A DNA stretch of 64,000 nt from Rubrivirga sp. SAORIC476 (GTDB lineage: Bacteria; Bacteroidota; Rhodothermia; Rhodothermales; Rubricoccaceae): assembly GCF_002283555.1 (NCBI RefSeq), contig NZ_MVOI01000003.1, positions 580,536-644,535 on the forward strand, read 5' to 3'. Made by a program: the position numbers and the translations under genes. Position 1 is the stretch's first letter. Every line of letters starts with the position of its first letter. The notes under the pieces were generated by a model. The model was not told the DNA's origin. It saw nothing but the letters and a program-made list of their open reading frames with translations, and did not search any database. Shown one piece after another: positions 24,318 to 32,189 of this stretch.

Positions 24318-26788
24318 CCACGACCGTCCTCTCCCCTCCCCGCGACGCAGAGGCGGACGCGCCGTGCGCGCACTGCGCCCTGCCCGTCGGCCCCCGACCT
24401 GCGCGGACGGCAGCGGGCGAGGCGTGCTGCTGCACCGGCTGCGCGGTCGTCCGCGACGCGCTCGCCGAGGCGGGCTTCCAGGCAACGGTAGACCGGCTCC
24501 GCGAGGTCGCGCCCGGGCGGCGGGAGCGCCCCCAGACACCCGAGGCGCTGGCGCTGGCCGAACTCGACCACGCGGCCTTTCTGGAATCCTCCACCCGCCC
24601 CGTCGACGGTGGGCGCGAGGCAGACCTGTTCGTGGACGGCGTCCACTGCGCGGCCTGCGTGTGGGTCGTCGAGCGGCTGCCACACGAGATGCCGGGCGTG
24701 ACGGCTGCCCGACTGGACCTCCCGCGCGCCCGCCTCACGCTGACCTTCGACCCCGAGCGGGTGCGCCTGAGCGAGGTCGGGCGGTGGCTGGCGCGGTTCG
24801 GCTACGCTGCGCGTCCCTCCCGGCCCGAGGCGGGCACGGCGACGGACGCCGAGCGGGCTCTGCTGGTGCGGATGGGGATCGCGTGGGCGCTGGCGGGCAA
24901 CGTGATGCTGATCGCCTTCGCCCTCTACAGCGGCCTCGACGCCGACCCGACGGCGCCGCTGGCGAGCGCCGCCCGGTGGCTCAGCCTCGCGCTGATCGTG
25001 CCGGCGGTCGGGTACGGGGCCGCTCCCTTCTTCCTGCGCGCGTGGGCCTCAGCGCAGGCGGCGTGGCGGGCACGCAGCGTGCGGCACCTCCACCTCGACA
25101 CGCCGATCGCGCTGGGCATCGCCGTCGGCGCCGGGCAGAGCGCGTGGGCGACGGTGACCGGCCGCGGCGAGGTCTGGTTCGACTCGGTCGCCGTCCTGAT
25201 CGCGGCGCTGCTGACGGCCCGCTGGCTCCAGCTCCGGAGCCGCCGTCGGGCGGGCGAGGCGTCCGAGCGGCTGCTCGCGCTCGTGCCCCGCGTGGCCCGC
25301 CGCGTCGGACCCGACGGCACGGCGTCCGCCGTGGACCTGGGCGAGATCCGCCCCGGCGACCTCGTGGAGGTTCCCCCCGGCGAGGTGGTGCCGGTCGACG
25401 GCGCCGTGGAGACGGGCGCCAGCCGCCTCGACCGAGCCGCGCTGACCGGCGAGGCCCGACCCGAGCCCGTCCGCCCCGGCGACGCCGTCGAGGCGGGGAC
25501 GACCAACCTGACGGCGCCGCTGCGCGTGCGGGCGGTCGCCGTCGGCGAGGCGACGCGCGTGGGGCGCCTGCTGGCGTGGGTCGAGCGCGGCGAGGTGCGG
25601 CGCGCGCCCGTGGTCCTCTGGGCCGACCGCCTCGGGGGCGCCTTCGTGCTGGCCGTGCTCGCGCTGGCCGCGGCGACGGCGGCTCTGTGGGCAGTCCTCG
25701 ACCCGGCGCAGATGCCGTCCCACCTCGCCGCGCTGCTCGTCATCACCTGCCCGTGCGCCCTCGGCATGGCGACGCCCCTCGCGCTTTCGGTCGCCTCGGG
25801 CCGCGCCGCCCGCGCGGGCGTGTTCGTCAAGTCCGAGGAGGCCGTCCAGCGGCTCACCGAGGTGGACACGGTCGTGCTCGACAAAACGGGCACGCTCACG
25901 GAGGGCCGGATGGACCTGGCGGAGACACACGGCTCGGAGGCCGCCATCGACCTCGCGGCGGCGCTCGAAGCCCACGCCACGCACCCCGTCGCGGACGCCT
26001 TCGTGCGCGCTCGCGGCGCCGGGGCCGGGCCGGTGACCTGCGTCGAGGCGGAGGCCGGGGCGGGGATCCGCGGCGTGGTCGCCGGCCACGCCGTCGTCGT
26101 CGGACGGCCGGACTGGGTCGCCGGGCAGACGCCGAGCCCTCTCCCTGCCGACCTCCGGCACGCCTTCCGGGGGGCCGCCGAGCGCGGACGAACGCCCGTC
26201 GCCATCGTCGTCGACGGGGCATGGGCGGGTGGCGTCGGCGTCGGCGACCGGCTTCGTCCCGAGGCCGCCGCGCTCGTCCGCCGCCTCCAGGCCGATGGGA
26301 CCGCCGTCCACCTGCTCTCCGGCGATGACCCGGCCGTGGTCGCCGCCGTGGCCCGCGAACTGGGCATCGCCGAGGCACACGGAGGCGTCTCGCCCGAGGC
26401 CAAGCGCGACCGCATCGCCGCGCTCCAAGCCGAGGGACGCGTCGTGGCGATGGTCGGCGACGGCGTCAACGACGCCGCGGCGCTCCGTCAGGCAGACGTG
26501 GGGGTGGCCGTCGGTGGCGGCTCGACCGCCGCCCTGGTCGCCGCCGACGTGTTCCTCACGCGACCCGGCATCGGCGCGCTCGTCGAGACCCTCGACGGCG
26601 CCGGGCAGGCCATGCAGACGGTCCGCCGGCTTCTCGCGCTCTCGCTCGCCTACAACGTCCTGGGCGCCTCCGCGGCCCTCGCCGGCCTGGTGACGCCGCT
26701 CGTCGCCGCCGCCGCGATGCCGGTCTCGTCGCTCGCCGTCGTCGGGCTCGCCCTCACCCAGCCGTCCTTCCGGCGCCGCCGACCGTGA
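24314..26788 (+). CDS. ccoI: Copper-exporting P1B-type ATPase for cbb3 assembly (CcoI-like)
   Basis: Heavy-metal P-type ATPase, 824 aa. GTG start at 24314 overlaps the previous stop; the ATG-led frame from 24194 adds antisense-like residues. The N-terminus has the Cys-rich CAHC/CCCTGC segment usual in CcoI/FixI ATPases. An HMA domain with CAAC (C112, C115) follows, then eight membrane helices with the CPC ion motif (C479-P-C481), the phosphorylation site D523 in DKTGTLTEG, an HP motif, and GDGVNDAAAL. It moves Cu(I) across the inner membrane for the CuB site. Overlaps ccoS by 4 nt at its end. Confidence 0.95.
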   Translation: MTTTVLSPPRDAEADAPCAHCALPVGPRPARTAAGEACCCTGCAVVRDALAEAGFQATVDRLREVAPGRRERPQTPEALALAELDHAAFLESSTRPVDGGREADLFVDGVHCAACVWVVERLPHEMPGVTAARLDLPRARLTLTFDPERVRLSEVGRWLARFGYAARPSRPEAGTATDAERALLVRMGIAWALAGNVMLIAFALYSGLDADPTAPLASAARWLSLALIVPAVGYGAAPFFLRAWASAQAAWRARSVRHLHLDTPIALGIAVGAGQSAWATVTGRGEVWFDSVAVLIAALLTARWLQLRSRRRAGEASERLLALVPRVARRVGPDGTASAVDLGEIRPGDLVEVPPGEVVPVDGAVETGASRLDRAALTGEARPEPVRPGDAVEAGTTNLTAPLRVRAVAVGEATRVGRLLAWVERGEVRRAPVVLWADRLGGAFVLAVLALAAATAALWAVLDPAQMPSHLAALLVITCPCALGMATPLALSVASGRAARAGVFVKSEEAVQRLTEVDTVVLDKTGTLTEGRMDLAETHGSEAAIDLAAALEAHATHPVADAFVRARGAGAGPVTCVEAEAGAGIRGVVAGHAVVVGRPDWVAGQTPSPLPADLRHAFRGAAERGRTPVAIVVDGAWAGGVGVGDRLRPEAAALVRRLQADGTAVHLLSGDDPAVVAAVARELGIAEAHGGVSPEAKRDRIAALQAEGRVVAMVGDGVNDAAALRQADVGVAVGGGSTAALVAADVFLTRPGIGALVETLDGAGQAMQTVRRLLALSLAYNVLGASAALAGLVTPLVAAAAMPVSSLAVVGLALTQPSFRRRRP

Positions 26789-26940
26789 ACGTCCTCTACG
26801 TCCTCGTCCCCCTCGCCCTCGGCCTCGCGCTCGCCGCCGTGGCCGCCTTCCGCTGGGCCGTCCGCGACGGCCAGTTCGACGATGTCGAAACGCCCGCCCT
26901 CCGCATCCTCCTCGACGACCTCTCCGACCCCGATGACTGA
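26785..26940 (+). CDS. ccoS: cbb3-type oxidase assembly protein CcoS
   Basis: 51-residue protein with GTG start, from an overlapping GTGA junction with ccoI. Begins VNVLYVLVPLALGLALAAVAAFRWAV, one transmembrane helix, followed by the CcoS-typical segment RDGQFDDVETPALRILLDD. CcoS is required for insertion of cofactors into CcoN. Its end overlaps the next gene by 8 nt, so the chain of coupled genes continues. Confidence 0.93.
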   Translation: MNVLYVLVPLALGLALAAVAAFRWAVRDGQFDDVETPALRILLDDLSDPDD

Positions 26941-27970
26941 CGCTTCTGCCCGCGCCGCCTCCGCGCGCCCCGTCCCGACCGCGCCCGTCGACGGCGCCGT
27001 CGCGCCCCTCGACGCCGTCGTGTTTCGGTGGACCGCGCCGCCCGGCACCCGCGTGTTCGACCTCCGCGTGGCCACCGCTGCGGCGCCCTCCGACGCCCTC
27101 TTCGAAGTGACCGGCCTCCCCTCGACCGAGGCGACGCTGGCCGGCGCCTTGCCCGCGGGCGACCTGCTGTGGTGGGTCCGCCAGGAGGGCGGCGCCTGGA
27201 GTGCCCCGGCGCGCTTCCACGCAGGAACGCAGGCCGATGTCGAGATCGCCCACCGCGCCGAAGCGGAGGCCGCCGCGCGCCGTCGCGCGTCCGAGCGAGC
27301 CGCCCAGGCGTCCGACATCCCGGACGCGCCCCCGCCCGCCCCGGTCTGGCCCTACGCCACCGGCGACGCCCTCGACGGCGCGCCCGAGGTGGACTGGGCG
27401 CGCGTGCCCGGCTTCGGCGCCCCGGCGCGCGCGGCGCTCCCCCGCGCCGGTGCCGCCGCCCCCACCCTGCTCGGTCCGCTGGGCGGGGAGGTGGCCGACG
27501 CCGGGACCGTGGCCCTCCGCTGGACCAGCGTGCCCGGCGCCGACCGCTACGAGGTGGAACTGTCGCCTCGGACCCGCTTCGACGCCGACGTGCTGACGCT
27601 CGACGCGGGGGGCGCGACCGAGCTGGTGCTGCCGGGCGTGGTCCCGGCCGCCGGGCACAAGATGCTCTGGCGCGTCCGCGCGCACGTCGGCAGAGGCGCG
27701 ACGGCATGGAGCCGCTACGGCCGCTTCTACCCCGCCGACGCCGACACGGCGGAGCGCTTCTCGCTGGCGATGGACCGTGCGCGCACCGCGCAGCGACTCC
27801 AACGCGACCATGCCCGGCGCGTGCAGCAACGGGAGATGGACCTGATCCCGCTCCACGAGCGCCCGGACGCGGTGACCTCGCAGGCGATGGTGACCGCGAT
27901 CCTGGCGATGGTGGTGTCGAGCGGCCTGCTGATCGCCCTCGCCGCCGTGTTCGCCGCCGTCTGGCTGTAG
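26933..27970 (+). CDS. FN3-like tail-anchored protein of unknown function in the cbb3 locus
   Basis: 345-residue protein from ATG 26933, overlapping ccoS by 8 nt and thus coupled to oxidase assembly genes. I do not recognise a named family. Two fibronectin-III/Ig-like modules are suggested: about 15-100 (APLDAVVFRWTAPPGTRVFDLRV, LLWWVRQEGGAWSAPARF) and about 175-265 (VALRWTSVPGADRYEVELSP, KMLWRVRAHVGRGATAWSRYGRFYP). An Ala/Arg/Glu-rich linker joins them. A basic, helical stretch (about 275-315) is followed by a single C-terminal transmembrane segment (about 318-343). There is no N-terminal signal peptide, so the modules probably face the cytoplasm with the tail in the membrane. Confidence 0.75.
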   Translation: MTDASARAASARPVPTAPVDGAVAPLDAVVFRWTAPPGTRVFDLRVATAAAPSDALFEVTGLPSTEATLAGALPAGDLLWWVRQEGGAWSAPARFHAGTQADVEIAHRAEAEAAARRRASERAAQASDIPDAPPPAPVWPYATGDALDGAPEVDWARVPGFGAPARAALPRAGAAAPTLLGPLGGEVADAGTVALRWTSVPGADRYEVELSPRTRFDADVLTLDAGGATELVLPGVVPAAGHKMLWRVRAHVGRGATAWSRYGRFYPADADTAERFSLAMDRARTAQRLQRDHARRVQQREMDLIPLHERPDAVTSQAMVTAILAMVVSSGLLIALAAVFAAVWL

Positions 27971-28002
27971 AGTCGCGCGTCGGACGTGTCCCGGCGCTCC
28001 CG

Positions 28003-28707
28003 CTACGGCGTCGGGAGGCAGACCTCGACGCCGTGGTGGGCCGCCGCAGGCCCCGGCGTGAGGGCCGACGCCCCGCGCGCGACGGTCAGCACGCCGATGG
28101 CGACGACGAGCACGCCCGCGAGCTGCTGCATCCTGCGGCGGCTGGTCGGACGGAGGCGCCCGCTGAGGACGCCCGCCAGCGCCAGCGCGGGGACCGTCCC
28201 GAGCCCGAACACAGCCATCGTGAGCGCCCCCGTGGCCGCCCCGCCCGTGGTCGCGGCGACGGCCAGCATGCCATAGACGAGGCCGCACGGCAAGAGCCCG
28301 TTCACCATGCCGAGAGCGACCAGCGCCCCCCGCCTCGGCGACGCCAGGAGCCGGGCGATGACGGACGACAGCCGCGCGGCCAGCCGTCCGCCAGGGGCCG
28401 TGCCGCGCGCCCACCCGACGCCGCACAGGCCCAGCCCGAGCCCGACCATCGCGGCGCCGAGGCCGACGCTCACCACCCCGCCGAAGGCGCCGAACAGATC
28501 CGCCAGCGACGCGCCGAAGGCGCCCGCCAGCGCGCCGAAGAGGGCGTAGGTGGCCGTCTTCCCACCGAAGTAAGCGGCCTGCCGGGCGGCGACCTCACGC
28601 CGGGCGCCCGCGCCGAGCCACACCACGAACCCGCCGCACATCCCGACGCAGTGGGCGCTGCCCAGGAGGCCAGCGGCGAAGACGGCGGCGAGGTCGAGGG
28701 GGGTCAT
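28003..28707 (-). CDS. DsbD_2/SafE-like six-helix membrane protein
   Basis: Integral membrane protein, 234 aa from ATG 28707. Six or so helices; the family signatures GSAHCVGMCGGF (near residue 15) and GLLPCGLVYG (near 140) place it in the group often labelled sulfite exporter TauE/SafE, which belongs to the DsbD transmembrane (DsbD_2) clan. Cysteines in helices 1 and 4 can relay thiol electrons. Such genes often sit beside cbb3 oxidase genes, and a role in copper or haem-cysteine chemistry is suspected. Convergent with the FN3-like gene (32 nt), with no T-tract terminator between. Confidence 0.85.
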   Translation of the reverse strand: MTPLDLAAVFAAGLLGSAHCVGMCGGFVVWLGAGARREVAARQAAYFGGKTATYALFGALAGAFGASLADLFGAFGGVVSVGLGAAMVGLGLGLCGVGWARGTAPGGRLAARLSSVIARLLASPRRGALVALGMVNGLLPCGLVYGMLAVAATTGGAATGALTMAVFGLGTVPALALAGVLSGRLRPTSRRRMQQLAGVLVVAIGVLTVARGASALTPGPAAAHHGVEVCLPTP

Positions 28708-28782
28708 GGACGACACGGACAGGGGGTACCGCACGAGGCTACGCGCCCGGACTCGGCGCCTCCGACGGCAGGCCCCGCCATG

Positions 28783-28825
28783 CCGTGTAGGGGTCCGCCC
28801 GGCACCGGCCGCCGAGACGGCCGGG
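28783..28825. repeat. CCCCTAC-associated GC-rich inverted repeat
   Basis: The minus strand reads CCCCTACACGG at 28793-28783. It is flanked by nested GC-rich inverted sequence (CGCCCGG with CCGGGCG; CCGGCCG with CGGCCGG). Located in the 195-nt divergent gap between the DsbD_2-like and nitroreductase genes. Confidence 0.4.
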
Positions 28826-28871
28826 CGCGGCCTCCGGGCCGACGCGGTCGCCGCACGCGCCCGGAGACCGC

Positions 28872-28878
28872 TAGCCTG
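28872..28878 (+). promoter_or_regulatory. Putative -10-like box TAGCCTG
   Basis: CTAGCCTG, 24 nt before the nitroreductase ATG. Near match to the TAGCTTG boxes at the same distance from other starts. Stretch to the start codon is pyrimidine-rich. Confidence 0.4.
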
Positions 28879-28902
28879 TCCCCCACCTACCGCCCCCCTC
28901 CC

Positions 28903-29880
28903 ATGCCCGACCTCCACCGCGACGCCCCCGCCCCTTCCGACCTCGACGCGCTCCTCGAGGTCGCCGTCCGCGCTCCGAGCCTCCTCAACTCCCAACCCTG
29001 GCGCTTCGTCGTCTCAGGCACCGGCGTGCTGCTCTTCGCCGACCGCGAGCGTCAGCTTTCCGCACTCGACCCGGACGGCCGCGAGTTGACGATGAGCTGC
29101 GGCGCGGCGCTCTACTACCTCCGCGTCGCGGCCCGGCACGCGGGCTGGGCGCCCGGCGTCCTCCCCTTCCCCAGTGGCGACGCGGACCTGCTCGCGGCCG
29201 TCACCTTCGAACCCACCGCTCCGCCGTCGGCCGACGACCGGCACTACCGGGCACTCTTCGCGCGCCACACGAACCGTCGTCCCTTCGCCGACGCGCCGGT
29301 CCCCCTCCCGGTCCTGGTCGAGCTGGCGCAGGCCGCCGCCGCCGAAGGCGCCTCGCTGGCCATCCTGGACACGCAGGACGAGAAAGATGCCCTGGCCGAC
29401 CTCGTCCGCGACGGCGTGCTGACGCAGGGCAGCGACCGAGAGGTGACCGCCGACATCGAGCGCTGGCTGCGCCCGGACGGCGACCCGCGCCCCGACGGCG
29501 TCCGCGACGGCGTCCAGGGGATCTGGGACCGCCACGCCGCCATGCGGACCCCGCCCTCGTCGGTGGCCGCCTACAAGAGCCGACTCATCCGCGAGACCCC
29601 CGCCGCGCTCGTGCTCACCACGGACGGCGACACCGAGGCGGACTGGCTGGCGGCGGGACAGGCGCTCGCACGCGTCCTCGTGACCGCCGCCGACCACGGG
29701 CTCGCGGCGTCGTACGCCAACGAACCGGTCGAGGTGGATGCCCTCCGCTCCCGGGTCAGCAGCCTCGTCGGCGGGCAGGTGTCACAGGCCGTCTTCCGGG
29801 TCGGCGCCCCGCAGGTGGAGCCCGCGACCAGCCGCCGCGGCGTCCGCGACGTGGTGGACCATCTCGGCGACGACGCGTAG
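28903..29880 (+). CDS. Nitroreductase-like (Acg-family) flavin protein
   Basis: 325-aa protein of the nitroreductase fold, closest by recall to the Acg/Rv2032 group of two-domain FMN-binding proteins. It shows VAVRAPSLLNSQPWRFVV (the SxxNxQPW flavin loop), MSCGAALYYLRVAARHAG, the internal ALFARHTNRRPF motif typical of Acg proteins, and a C-terminal AGQALARVLVTAADHGLAASYAN. Cytoplasmic, no signal. Acg-type proteins may store or sequester FMN under hypoxia; neighbourhood with a cbb3 oxidase and Usp proteins would fit low-oxygen or stress physiology, but that is inference. Confidence 0.85.
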   Translation: MPDLHRDAPAPSDLDALLEVAVRAPSLLNSQPWRFVVSGTGVLLFADRERQLSALDPDGRELTMSCGAALYYLRVAARHAGWAPGVLPFPSGDADLLAAVTFEPTAPPSADDRHYRALFARHTNRRPFADAPVPLPVLVELAQAAAAEGASLAILDTQDEKDALADLVRDGVLTQGSDREVTADIERWLRPDGDPRPDGVRDGVQGIWDRHAAMRTPPSSVAAYKSRLIRETPAALVLTTDGDTEADWLAAGQALARVLVTAADHGLAASYANEPVEVDALRSRVSSLVGGQVSQAVFRVGAPQVEPATSRRGVRDVVDHLGDDA

Positions 29881-29897
29881 CCTCTCGCGAGTGGCAG

Positions 29898-30551
29898 TCA
29901 GCGCCCGGCGCCTTCGCCCTCGACCCAGGTCACGGCGTGCTTCATCAGCTCGGTGCCGTTGGCGAGCCCCAGCTTGGTCTTGATCCGCGAGCGGTAGCTC
30001 TCGACCGTCTTGACGGAGAGGTGGAGGCGCTCCGATATCTCGCGCGTCGGGATGCCGCGGCCGGTCATCTCGAACACCTCCAACTCGCGGTCCGAGAGCA
30101 CCTCCAGCGGCGTCTGGGTGGCATCCTTGACGCCTGCGGCGGCGCCGAAGAGCAGCTTGTCCTTGAGGTCCTCGGAGAGGTGGATGCCCCCGCGGAGCAC
30201 GCGGCGGACGGCCGTCACGATCTGGTCGCCCGCGGCCAGCTTCGAGACGTACCCCCGCGCCCCGGCCCGGACGGCGCGCTCGGCGTAGAGGTCCTCGTCG
30301 TGACGCGAGACGACGAGCACGGGCAGGTCCGGGTGGAGCGCGAGGAGGTTCTTCATCAGCTCCAGGCCGTTCATGCCGGGCAGCGAGATGTCGGTCACCA
30401 CGAGGTCCGGCGCGACCGCGTCGAAGGTGGCGAGCGCCTCCTCGGCGTCACTGGCCTGCCCGGCGACCTCGAAGTCGGGCTCGGCGTCGAGCGTCATGGC
30501 GATGCCCTGGCGCAGAAGGGGGTGGTCGTCGACGAGAAGGATGCGGGTCAT
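29898..30551 (-). CDS. NarL/LuxR-family response regulator
   Basis: 217-aa regulator starting at ATG 30551. Receiver domain with DD pair (LLVDDH), phospho-acceptor D54 in VTDISLPG and K106 in YVSKL. The LuxR helix-turn-helix is at about 150-205 (LSDRELEVFEMTGRGIPTREISERLHLSVKTVESYRSRIKTKL). Overlaps the upstream histidine kinase by 4 nt (ATGA), so the pair is translationally coupled and surely cognate. Convergent with the nitroreductase gene, 17 nt apart. Possible targets are the adjacent Usp genes, which is inference. Confidence 0.94.
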   Translation of the reverse strand: MTRILLVDDHPLLRQGIAMTLDAEPDFEVAGQASDAEEALATFDAVAPDLVVTDISLPGMNGLELMKNLLALHPDLPVLVVSRHDEDLYAERAVRAGARGYVSKLAAGDQIVTAVRRVLRGGIHLSEDLKDKLLFGAAAGVKDATQTPLEVLSDRELEVFEMTGRGIPTREISERLHLSVKTVESYRSRIKTKLGLANGTELMKHAVTWVEGEGAGR

Positions 30552-32143
30552 GAGGGGGAGGCGTAGGAGTGGAAGCCGGGGCCGCGCAGCGGGACGGTGC
30601 AGGTCACGACGGTTCCGCCCTCCGCCCCCGGGCGGATGTCGAGGGCGCCGCCCGCGAGACGAGCGCGGTAGTGCATGATGCGGAGGCCCATGCCCCGGGC
30701 GTCGGTCGGCCGGATGGGGGCAGAGAGGCTCGCCTCGGCAGCGGCCTCGGGCGAGGCGTCGGGCGGCCGGGCGGAGGGTGCGAAGCCCGAGCCGTCGTCC
30801 TCGACCCGGAGGCGGAGCTGGGTCGTGCCACGGACGAGGACCACGCGGACGTGGGCGGCGCGGCCATGCTGGACGGCATTCGAGATGGCCTCCTGCGCGA
30901 TCCAGAACAGGTTGGTGGCGGCGTCGGCGTGGAGCGCGCTCGCCTCGGCAGGCCCAGAGCCCGTCGTCTCGGCCGTCACCGCGGCGCCGTAGAGCGACGC
31001 CGCGCGTCGGGCGAGGCGGCCGAGGGCCGCCTCCAGGCCGTTCTGCTCCAGTTCGACCGGCACCAGCGAGCGCGCCAGCCCGCGCGCGTCGGCGTCCGCA
31101 TCGGCGACGAGGCCGACGAGGCGGTGCGCCTCGGCCGCGTGCTCGGAGTCGTCGGCGTCGAGGTTCTTGGCGAGCCCGCGCAGGAACAGGCCGATGGCGG
31201 TCAGCTGCTGGCCCAGTCCGTCGTGGAGGTCCTGCCCGATGCGGCGGCGCTCGGCCTCGGCCACGCGGAGCACCTCGCGCTCCAGCAGCCGCCGTTCCGA
31301 GATGTCGCGCACGATGCCCGTGAACACGACGCCGCCGCCGTGCAGCGGCACCTCGCTCACGGCCAGGTCCATCGGGAACGTCGCGCCCGACTTGCGCCGC
31401 CCCACCACCTCGCGCCCGATGCCGATGATGCGCCGGACGCCGGACTCGCGGTAGTTCTCCATGTACCCGTCGTGCTCCGAGTGGAACGGCTCCGGCATGA
31501 GCACGGTCACGTTCCGCCCGATCACCTCGTCGGGGGCGTAGCCGAAGATCCGCTCGGCACCGGCGTTGAACGTCTCGATGCGGCCCCGCGTGTCGATCGT
31601 GATGACGCCGTCGACCGTCGTCTCGAACACCGACAGCGCGCGGGCGCGGCTCTCTTCGAGGGCGTGGCGCGTGTCGTCCAGGGCGAAGCGGGCATGCAGA
31701 GCCCCGGCGGCGGCGCGCAGGAACGCCCACGCCTCGGGCGGGAACGCGTCGGCCTCGGGCGACAGCGCCGCCAGCAGCGCGAACGGCCGGTGCTCCGTCC
31801 CGACGCGGACCACGAGGCCCCCGCCGACACCCGCTGCCGCCAGCGCGGGGGGCACCGGCCGGAGTTCGACGCAGGTGGCTCGGTCGAGCGCCTCTCGCAG
31901 CACGCCCTCGACCGGGACCGGGCCGGGCGGCGCCTCCCACCCCGCCACCACCGACGCCCGGAGCGCCTCGGGCTCCTCGTCGTCGAACGCAAACAGGGCG
32001 GCACCTGCGCCGAGCGCGTCGGCGATGATGGCGGCCTCCGAGCGGCCGGTCGCGTCGACAGACCCGAACCCGGCCTGACCGAGCTCTCGCAGGGCGAGCT
32101 CGGCCAGCGGCGCGGCTAGGTCGGGAGGGAGGGTCCGGGTCAC
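30548..32143 (-). CDS. GAF-PAS sensor histidine kinase (HisKA_3 type)
   Basis: 531-aa soluble kinase with GTG start at 32143 (no in-frame ATG is suitable). Order: GAF-like region about 20-155, PAS about 168-290 (VFETTVDGVITIDTRGRIETFNAGAERIFGY, NVTVLMPEPFHSEHDGYMENY resembling the FixL-type PAS), HisKA_3 with H307 in RRRIGQDLHDG, HATPase with NAVQHG, EDDGSGF and GMGLRIMHYRA. The PAS core (ERIFGY, MPEPFHSEHD) is like that of FixL haem oxygen sensors; haem binding would need a proper His ligand and is unproven. Coupled to the LuxR regulator by a 4-nt overlap. Confidence 0.92.
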   Translation of the reverse strand: MTRTLPPDLAAPLAELALRELGQAGFGSVDATGRSEAAIIADALGAGAALFAFDDEEPEALRASVVAGWEAPPGPVPVEGVLREALDRATCVELRPVPPALAAAGVGGGLVVRVGTEHRPFALLAALSPEADAFPPEAWAFLRAAAGALHARFALDDTRHALEESRARALSVFETTVDGVITIDTRGRIETFNAGAERIFGYAPDEVIGRNVTVLMPEPFHSEHDGYMENYRESGVRRIIGIGREVVGRRKSGATFPMDLAVSEVPLHGGGVVFTGIVRDISERRLLEREVLRVAEAERRRIGQDLHDGLGQQLTAIGLFLRGLAKNLDADDSEHAAEAHRLVGLVADADADARGLARSLVPVELEQNGLEAALGRLARRAASLYGAAVTAETTGSGPAEASALHADAATNLFWIAQEAISNAVQHGRAAHVRVVLVRGTTQLRLRVEDDGSGFAPSARPPDASPEAAAEASLSAPIRPTDARGMGLRIMHYRARLAGGALDIRPGAEGGTVVTCTVPLRGPGFHSYASPS

Positions 32144-32163
32144 GGCATGGCAGGAAGGGGATG

Positions 32164-32170
32164 CAAGCTA
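32164..32170 (-). promoter_or_regulatory. Putative -10-like box TAGCTTG
   Basis: Minus-strand CCTAGCTTG in the 46-nt gap between the Usp gene and the kinase, 20 nt before the kinase GTG. Identical heptamer precedes three other transcription units here. Suggests a separate promoter for the kinase/regulator pair. Confidence 0.55.
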
Positions 32171-32189
32171 GGCCCCCCGGCAGTCGGGC

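Noticed and set aside
25049-28426. 1125-codon minus-strand open frame opposite ccoI, ccoS and the FN3-like gene
   Set aside because: No recognisable domain, extreme Arg/Gly content; ccoI opposite has every P-ATPase motif.
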